From: Lytechinus pictus
Taxonomy: Eukaryota > Echinodermata > Echinoidea > Temnopleuroida > Toxopneustidae
Length of the DNA stretch: 64,000 nucleotides
Reading direction: 5' to 3'
Assembly: GCF_037042905.1 (NCBI RefSeq)
Contig: NC_087251.1
Coordinates: 33,335,001 to 33,399,000 of the forward strand
Each line of letters starts with the position of its first letter. The stretch's first letter is position 1. Both the position numbers and the translations under genes were made by a program. This document shows, one piece after another, positions 59,151 through 64,000 of this stretch. A model generated the notes under the pieces. The model was not told where the DNA came from. It did not search any database and saw only the letters and a program-made list of their open reading frames with translations.

Positions 59151-59245
59151 CCCAGGTAATTTAGTTGATAGGCAGAAAACTGAGCGCTTAGAAACACCTG
59201 TATTAAGCGCCCTACAAATGTTATAATTATTATTATTATTATATT
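56839..59245 (+). mobile_element. L2/CR1-like non-LTR retrotransposon, 5'-truncated
   Basis: It carries a long intact reverse-transcriptase ORF. A short 3'UTR follows, with a T run of about 48 (59105-59150), GAGCGCTTAGAAACACC, TTAAGCGCCCTACAAATG and a final (TTATTA)n tail, the usual 3' end of this LINE group. No endonuclease domain is found upstream; an in-frame TAG at 56836-56838 closes the frame. Confidence 0.85.
56908..59019 (+). CDS. Reverse transcriptase of an L2/CR1-like LINE (703 aa or more)
   Basis: Target-primed reverse transcription enzyme of a non-LTR retrotransposon. RT landmarks: NYRPIANLPFIGKVLE, motif A LLDYTAAFDTIDH (Asp332), motif B GVPQGSVVGPLLFILY (from residue 389), motif C YADD (423-426) with both catalytic Asp. 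The C-terminus WNKLPSYIHN...LLKTHLF is typical. Full-length proteins of this group begin with an apurinic endonuclease, which is absent here. The open frame actually runs from 56839 (QNPKKRVSFRKFRSIDLD precedes the nominal TTG start), so 56908 is arbitrary. No stop or frameshift interrupts it, so the copy is young. Confidence 0.93.
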   Translation: MDIFRNDIRGMLNSPPELTCPSEALDHYNTCLSSLIDRHAPLQVKTVTVRPKSPWFTDDIIEAKRRRRRAERRMIKSGLGADRELYRRECGSYYECIFNAQSTYFRNLIAESDTKQLFNIVRSLSSTDHSSVLPDHSSAENLSNRFAEFFREKVSKLVSSFNPAIPGPTTSPSTEHNFSQFRLISDLDIQKLIKSLPSKHCNLDPIPAWLLKNSLEELIPVITKFINLSLSSGIVPEALKTSLLLPLLKKSSLDPNNLGNYRPIANLPFIGKVLERVVTSQLKDHLEGFGMLPVNQSAYRNHHSTETALVKVFNDLLLAVDRGEEAVLVLLDYTAAFDTIDHELLLYRLQNDFGITGTVLDWLRSYLHNRSQQVTINGTLSARFPLVCGVPQGSVVGPLLFILYTSPLSRFIDSHRDIRHAMYADDTQIYITLKPTGKHEAAQKLNSCLEDIKAWSHDNKLCLNESKSEMIHISSKFRNTESFPMLSTTSSTSDSILMCNELVRDLGVTIDKNLTFQQHVKNICKSASFGIFKIGKMRRLLDQPTTAKLTHAFVSSHIDYCNSALSGIPLSHLRPLQRIQNSAARLVTLSRKSEHVTPILKSLHWLPIRQRIIFKVLLMTYKIINGLAPEYLSNLISLRSSSSLRPLRSSTTLQLTLGPRTNTSYGAFSVFAPIQWNKLPSYIHNANSLDQFKTLLKTHLFNV

Positions 59246-59261
59246 CTTTATTAGTTTTTTT

Positions 59262-59600
59262 TTTCCTTTTTTTAATATATCAATGAAACTTGATGTCAGA
59301 AAAACCCTCAGAACCACGAGGTTTTAAGGGGTTCTCGGGTTTTTTCATGCAAAGTTGAAAAATCAGTATTTTGTTCAATTTTGGCCAATTTTGACAGGAC
59401 GCGATACTATGGGAGGAGCCCTAGAATCTTGTTTTCAATCTTCTTTATTTGTATTCTTTTCATATATCGAATCAACTTTGTGCTAAATAAAAATTTACAG
59501 AACCATGACAGTTTGTTTTGGGTGCTTTTAGGGCATTATTTTCTCTGACAAAGTTGAAAAATACTATTCACGATTTACTATTTTGTGATTGAGATTATAA
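59262..59600. repeat. Two further units of the repeat seen at 56320-56500
   Basis: Unit B (about 59265-59450) contains CAATTTTGGCCAATTTTGAC + AGGACGCG. Unit C (about 59450-59600) begins TTCTTTATTTGTATTC and shares TATATCGA, CAGAACCA and AAAGTTGAAAAAT with unit B. The LINE lies between unit A and unit B. Confidence 0.6.
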
Positions 59601-59902
59601 TGTTTTTACTGATAGAGGGCGCTACTTTTTAATTGACGGCGCGCGCTCGATTCAAGATCAATCATGGAGTCCAGTCTGTAGAAATATTTTGACATGTCAG
59701 GATAACTTCATTATTCAAAAAATTTACTACATAGGTGTCACACTAGGGCATCAATCAACTTTGGAGTAGGATATGAACACAATATTTAAGTAAGTTCTAT
59801 TTTAAGAGTCACTAAATAGTGAGTGTTTCTGTGAGCTAAATGATGAATGCCGGATGAATGTTGTCATGTGAATTTGATTGTGAATCACGACGTGTGTGTC
59901 AT

Positions 59903-60432
59903 GATATAACCGGTTACACTTCGTAATTCCGAAGGTTCGCAATTCCGAAACAAGTAAATTGCCTATACCTCGATGTTCGTTAATCCGAAAACGTAAAAGG
60001 GTTCGTTAATCCGAACATTTGTGGCGTTATTCCGAAGGTTCGTTATTCCAAAGGTTTGTTAGACCGAAAACGAAATAAGGTTCGTTGTTCCGAAGGTTCG
60101 TTAATCCGAAAACGAAATAAGGTTCGTTGTTCCGAAGGTTCGTTAATCCGAAACCGAAATAAGGTTCGTTGTTCCAAAGGTTCGTTAGTCTGAAAACGAA
60201 ATAAGGTTTGTTAACTTAATCATTACGTTTTCGGACTAACGAACCTTCGGAATTACGAACCTCATTTCGTTTTCGGATTAACGAACTTTAGGAATTACGA
60301 ACCTCACTTTGTTTTCGGACTAACGAACCTTCGGAATTACGAACCTTCGGAAATACTTACCTTCGGAATAACGAACCTTCGGAATAACGAAGCTTCGGAA
60401 TTACGAATGTATGCGATAAAGCCGATATAACC
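59903..60432. mobile_element. Foldback element with modular arms and 9-bp target duplication
   Basis: GATATAACC occurs directly on both sides (59903-59911 and 60424-60432). The element between (59912-60423) is built from repeated modules of about 15-18 bp, TTCGTTATTCCGAAGG / TTCGTTAATCCGAAAACG in the left arm and their reverse complements in the right arm. The arms meet near 60220. The layout resembles the sea urchin TU-type foldback elements. No coding capacity. Confidence 0.8.
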
Positions 60433-60810
60433 TTGTTCTCAGTTATATCTCCATGTGTGGCAAATAAGGGTGGCAATGTTTGGCTTATTTTCTCTTTTTC
60501 TTTGGGACAAATGCTTGATTTTTTACACTGACAGTTTCCATTAGGGCCTACACCTATTCGTCATACAACTTGGCCCTTAAGTAAATTTGATTCTTTAAAT
60601 TATTTTTTTCTTAATTAAAAATAGAGATAAAAAAATGCAAATTTTCTTGCCATACTACTTTCCACCAATAGAGGGCGTACACAAAAATATATATGTTTTT
60701 GAGCGCTCTAGTGAATACAAAAATTATTCCCAAGTTACTTATGAAAAATAAATTGCAACTGTATGGAAAATAGTGATTTTGGTCACAAAAGTGATATTTT
60801 AATGATTTGT
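60433..60810. other. No gene seen
   Basis: AT-rich; contains AATAGAGGGCGTACAC near 60668, similar to GATAGAGGGCGCTAC near 59611, perhaps a shared repeat fragment. Confidence 0.35.
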
Positions 60811-60814
60811 TTAA

Positions 60815-61399
60815 AGGTCAAGTCCACCCCAGGAAAATGCTGACTTGAATAAATAGAGAAAAATCAAAGTAGCATAATGCTGAAAATTTCATCAAAATCG
60901 GATGTAAAATAAGAAAGTTATGACATTTTAAAGTTTCGCTTATTTTTCACAAAACAGTGATATGCACAACTAGGTGAGTCAGTCGATGATGTCCATCACT
61001 CACTATTTCTTTTGTTTTTTATTGTTTGAATTATACAATATTTCATTTTTTTATAGATTTGATAATAAGGACCAACTTGACTGAACCATATAGTATTAAA
61101 CAATGCTAATTCCACATGTTCAGGGAGGAATTGATCGTTGTATCACTTGACAATGGGGAGAAAATTAGAATATTTCATATAATAAAATACAAAAGAAATA
61201 GTGAGTGGATGACGTCATAGTCTCCTCATTTGCATACCAGCCAGGATGTGCATATAACTGTTTAGTGAAATTAAGCAAAACTTTAAAATGTCATAACTTT
61301 CTTATTTTACATCCGATTTTGATGAAATTTTCAGTGTTATGCTTGTTGGATTTTTCTCTTTTTATTCAAATCAACTTTTTGTTGGGGTGGACTTGTCCT
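60815..61399. mobile_element. MITE with TTAA target duplication and about 140-bp inverted repeats
   Basis: TTAA flanks both ends (60811-60814 and 61400-61403). Ends are AGGTCAAGTCCACCCC and GGGGTGGACTTGTCCT. Long inverse matches continue (TTTTCATCAAAATCGGATGT / ACATCCGATTTTGATGAAAT, AAGAAAGTTATGACATTTTA). TTAA and an AGG-like end suggest a piggyBac-type mobilising transposase. 585 bp, non-coding. Confidence 0.8.
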
Positions 61400-61403
61400 T
61401 TAA

Positions 61404-62531
61404 GTGTGTGCTCTGTACAGCATTGGCATGCCATGCCCATAGTCCTACCTGTAGATTCCCCACAGGCAGGATGGTTGCAGTGAACAAGTGGTCACCACAG
61501 AGATCCAGTCGAGCAGGCGAAGTGGAGCCGGAGAGGTGCAATTATTGGCTGATTTTGTTCTTAGTTGACCTCTAAAACGCACGAAGTTAAAGTATACACC
61601 CGAAGAATCAAAAGTATTTTATAATGACTTTATGTGGTCATCATTGTAAAGGGGAAGTATTACTAATCAGATATATAACTTCACTTTTCAAAATAGTGAT
61701 CAGAGTTTGCAGAAATCAGCTCTCAAAAATGATTTATTTTCATGCCATATTTCTGCCTTCCACCGGTCCTCTTGCGAGCTCCAGCTGAGTGACGTCACAT
61801 AATGAGCAGTGAGCAGCTGAGCTGACAGCAGCCCATTGGAGACGATCTTTCCTATCAGCGTTTTTTGCTCTTAGAATTGTTTATTCCTCTTAAGATTGGT
61901 CTTGTTATATAGATAAAAGTTTGAATTTACTGAACAGTGAAAAAAAGTGCACATTTAACGTATTTTGGTAACCGATATTTAGCTTAGAATTTTTTTTTTT
62001 TTCAAGAAATATATGTGAATAAACAGAGCATATTTTCACGTAGAAATCACACTTGCGTCACATTAATATTATAATCAATATAAAGCATAGACATTCTTCT
62101 TTATGACTGAACAAATATTATGAAATTTCATTAAGTAGCAAAGTCAGGAACCACAAAAAAAACACGGCAATATCCATCGCGAAATGACTGAAATTGCAGT
62201 TGAATTGCCGAAGCATTATTAGGCAACAGCGGCGAGCGGACTTTATTTCATATATCTTAAAAATGCCTTTCCGATAGGGCAATGGTCTGTGGCCAAATGC
62301 GTTGGCCATTGTTTTGTCATGTGCGAGGACCCTGGTTCGAAACTCTGATTTTTTTTTCTGGGTATTTTTTTTTAATTCCTTCCCCGTCCATACCCATCTT
62401 TTTTTCTTTTCTTGTGAAATTCTATTCAGACCTGTATTTATCAAATCTTGCTTCTTAATTGCTGCTTTTGATTTTCAAGTTCTTGATTAGATTATTTCTA
62501 CTCTTATTTGGGATGGGAGGGGTAGAGTTAA
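61404..62531. other. No firm gene; GC-richer segments at 61405-61535 and 61755-61855
   Basis: 61405-61535 is GC-richer than its surroundings and has acceptor-like CTCTGTACAG and donor-like GAGAG|GTGCAA. It could hold a small exon (MVAVNKWSPQRSSRAG). 61755-61855 contains GAGTGACGTCACATAATGAG. A degenerate tRNA-like segment with box B GGTTCGAAAC lies at about 62275-62345. None is strong enough to call. Confidence 0.25.
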
Positions 62532-62864
62532 AAGTCAAGTCCACATCAACTAAAAATTATTTGAATAGAGTAATTTCCCTTGTTGTTTTTACTCAAAACA
62601 GTCATATACACAAAACAATGATATATGCAAATTAGAGTTGTCACTCACATCACATTCGTTTCTATTTTTTGTGGCATTTTGTTTTTTATTCTTTGCAGAT
62701 TTGATGATAGGAAACTCTTCATCTGATCACAATAGGTTATCTTTAACGGAACTGTTAAAATAGTAATTATATAAATTTGAATCAAAGTTTTTATGAAATT
62801 TCCTGCAATATCTTGTTATTTTTCTTTAAATTCAAATGAATTTTTGATTGCGTGGACTTCTCCT
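62532..62864. mobile_element. Decayed second copy of the TTAA MITE family
   Basis: Starts TTAA then AAGTCAAGTCCAC (62528-62544) and ends GTGGACTTCTCCT then TTAC. The interior shares TTTGATGATAGGAA and CACTCACATCAC-type words with the 60.8-kb element, but it is shorter and diverged. Confidence 0.65.
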
Positions 62865-63212
62865 TTACTCTTAATGTAGGGAATGCATAGCAAAATTTAT
62901 CCAGAAACAAAATTGTCTTAGAATATGCAAATCAGTAATTGGACACATGTTCACTTTTCTTTCATCCAGGCCACTTCGTCACATCCACCAGGCTTTCAGT
63001 CTTGTAACAAAAATGATGAACCATCACACAACAGCACACAACATTCACAGTGCTTCACAATAAATATTTCACTTCTGTTCATACATGCAATAAATATTGT
63101 GGAAAACAAATAAAAGGCGTACCCATATTCAAATACCGTTTAAAAGGACAAATATATTATACCTTTCGAGAAAAATCAGCACGTTAAATATCTGATAACA
63201 AAACATAATTAT
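62865..63212. other. No gene seen
   Basis: AT-rich, no supported feature. Confidence 0.35.
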
Positions 63213-63382
63213 GGGGCACTGCAAGAAACTTATGTTCAATTGCAAATCAAGCGTAAGTCTTAATTCAAATTCAAGCGTAATAAGGTCGAGTTGCAATCGC
63301 TATTCAACTACATGTTTAATCAAAGGACTTACCCTTGATTTGGGACGTGTGATTGAGTATAACATTTCTCGCAAAATGCCCT
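63213..63382. mobile_element. MITE, second member of the GGGGCGTTGCAAGAAA family
   Basis: Left GGGGCACTGCAAGAAACTTA, right TTTCTCGCAAAATGCCC. The interior has inverted CAATTGCAA/TTGCAATCG-type words. Diverged compared with 44959-45171. Confidence 0.6.
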
Positions 63383-63850
63383 AGTAACATTAAAATTGTT
63401 CTTTCGTTTTGAATTGTGTGTTATTATTTTTGACAAGCTGTATTCCTGTCCAAGTCAAATTTCTTAGTTCTCTCCAAAACTGTGCTCAAAATTGTTTCCA
63501 AGATTGATAAAGAAAAATTTTCTTTTGTATCATTATCAGTCCACAACTTGCAAACCGTAGGTACTGGAAAGAGTGAAGAAAAAAATGGCTATATCCAAAT
63601 CATAGTAAAAGGACATGATGGAATCTCCCAGATTGAGGTAGCAAGCAGAGACCAGAAGTCACCAGAGTCAGCAAGTGTGCAGATCTGTGTGTAGAAGAGA
63701 GAAAAAAAGAAATAGTTTAAATAATCAAATCAAAGTATGAATTTAATTATCGTGATGATTGATGACGTGCGGTGGCATGTAATTCCCGGTCAACAACAAA
63801 TGATAGTAGGTTTAGACACCTGAAAAGTTCCACTCAGAACACTGGTGCTC
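63383..63850. other. No firm gene; weak ORF at 63482-63694
   Basis: A 70-codon ORF reading HDGISQIEVASRDQKSP near its end has somewhat protein-like composition and an acceptor-like TTATCAG at about 63539. No domain is recognised and no donor or start context is convincing. Confidence 0.2.
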
Positions 63851-64000
63851 TACCTCAAGTGATGTTTGTGTAGGCCCCACTCCACTTCACTACCGCTACA
63901 CTACCGTACATGTACGCCACACCTACCCGGGTAGGTGTGTAGCGTAGTGTAGGCTGTAGCAGTAGTGAAGTGGAGACTACACGAACATCACTTGAGGTAC
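63851..64000. mobile_element. Palindromic element at the window edge
   Basis: TACCTCAAGTGATGTTTGTG at the left and CACGAACATCACTTGAGGTA at the right are inverse copies. The centre is ACCTACCCGGGTAGGT (63921-63936), and both arms share CCACTTCACTAC and TAGCG/CGCTA words with small indels. Cut at or near its end by the window. Confidence 0.75.

Noticed and set aside
62275..62345. tRNA or second SINE head
   Set aside because: Only a box B-like GGTTCGAAAC is convincing; box A, arms and tail are not.

Overview
This is an AT-rich, repeat-dense animal genome segment. It carries two multi-exon genes with GT-AG introns, dense microsatellites, many short inverted-repeat (MITE-like) elements, a tRNA-derived SINE and an L2/CR1-type LINE. 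The style (intron of about 12.7 kb, abundant MITEs, foldback elements built from short modules, LINE tails ending GCGC...ATAAATG(TTATTA)n) best fits a marine invertebrate deuterostome, most likely an echinoderm. That assignment is inference from sequence style; no marker gene fixes the species.

Layout. 1-11.3 kb: intergenic, with MITE clusters, an 84-bp perfect hairpin element, trinucleotide arrays and a SINE. 11.3-26.1 kb: gene 1 on the + strand. Exon 1 (11859-11959) encodes a short N-terminus plus one membrane segment. After a repeat-filled intron, exon 2 (24658-25279) encodes a basic juxtamembrane stretch and a long Pro/Ser/Thr-rich tail. The predicted product is a 240-aa single-pass membrane protein of unknown family. 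26.1-32.9 kb: mostly featureless, apart from a (GATA)n array and a perfect 66-bp palindrome between direct repeats.

32.99-39.74 kb: gene 2 on the - strand, six exons that join in frame into a 340-aa S1A (trypsin-like) serine protease. It has a signal peptide, a complete His-Asp-Ser triad, a trypsin-type Asp in the S1 pocket, and a separate last exon encoding a C-terminal transmembrane anchor. Its activation-site region is unusual (M-IHDG instead of R-IVGG). The donor of the last intron overlaps an in-frame stop, so intron retention would give a soluble form.

39.8-56.3 kb: transposon-rich. It holds a 1.8-kb Tc1/mariner-type foldback element with TA target duplications, several MITEs, a 195-bp satellite array and degenerate tandem repeats. 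56.3-59.6 kb: an uninterrupted reverse-transcriptase ORF (703 aa or more) of an L2/CR1-like LINE, sitting between diverged copies of another repeat. 59.9-64.0 kb: a foldback element with a 9-bp target duplication, two TTAA-flanked MITEs, and a palindromic element at the window edge. No bacterial-type operon, CRISPR array or rRNA is present.
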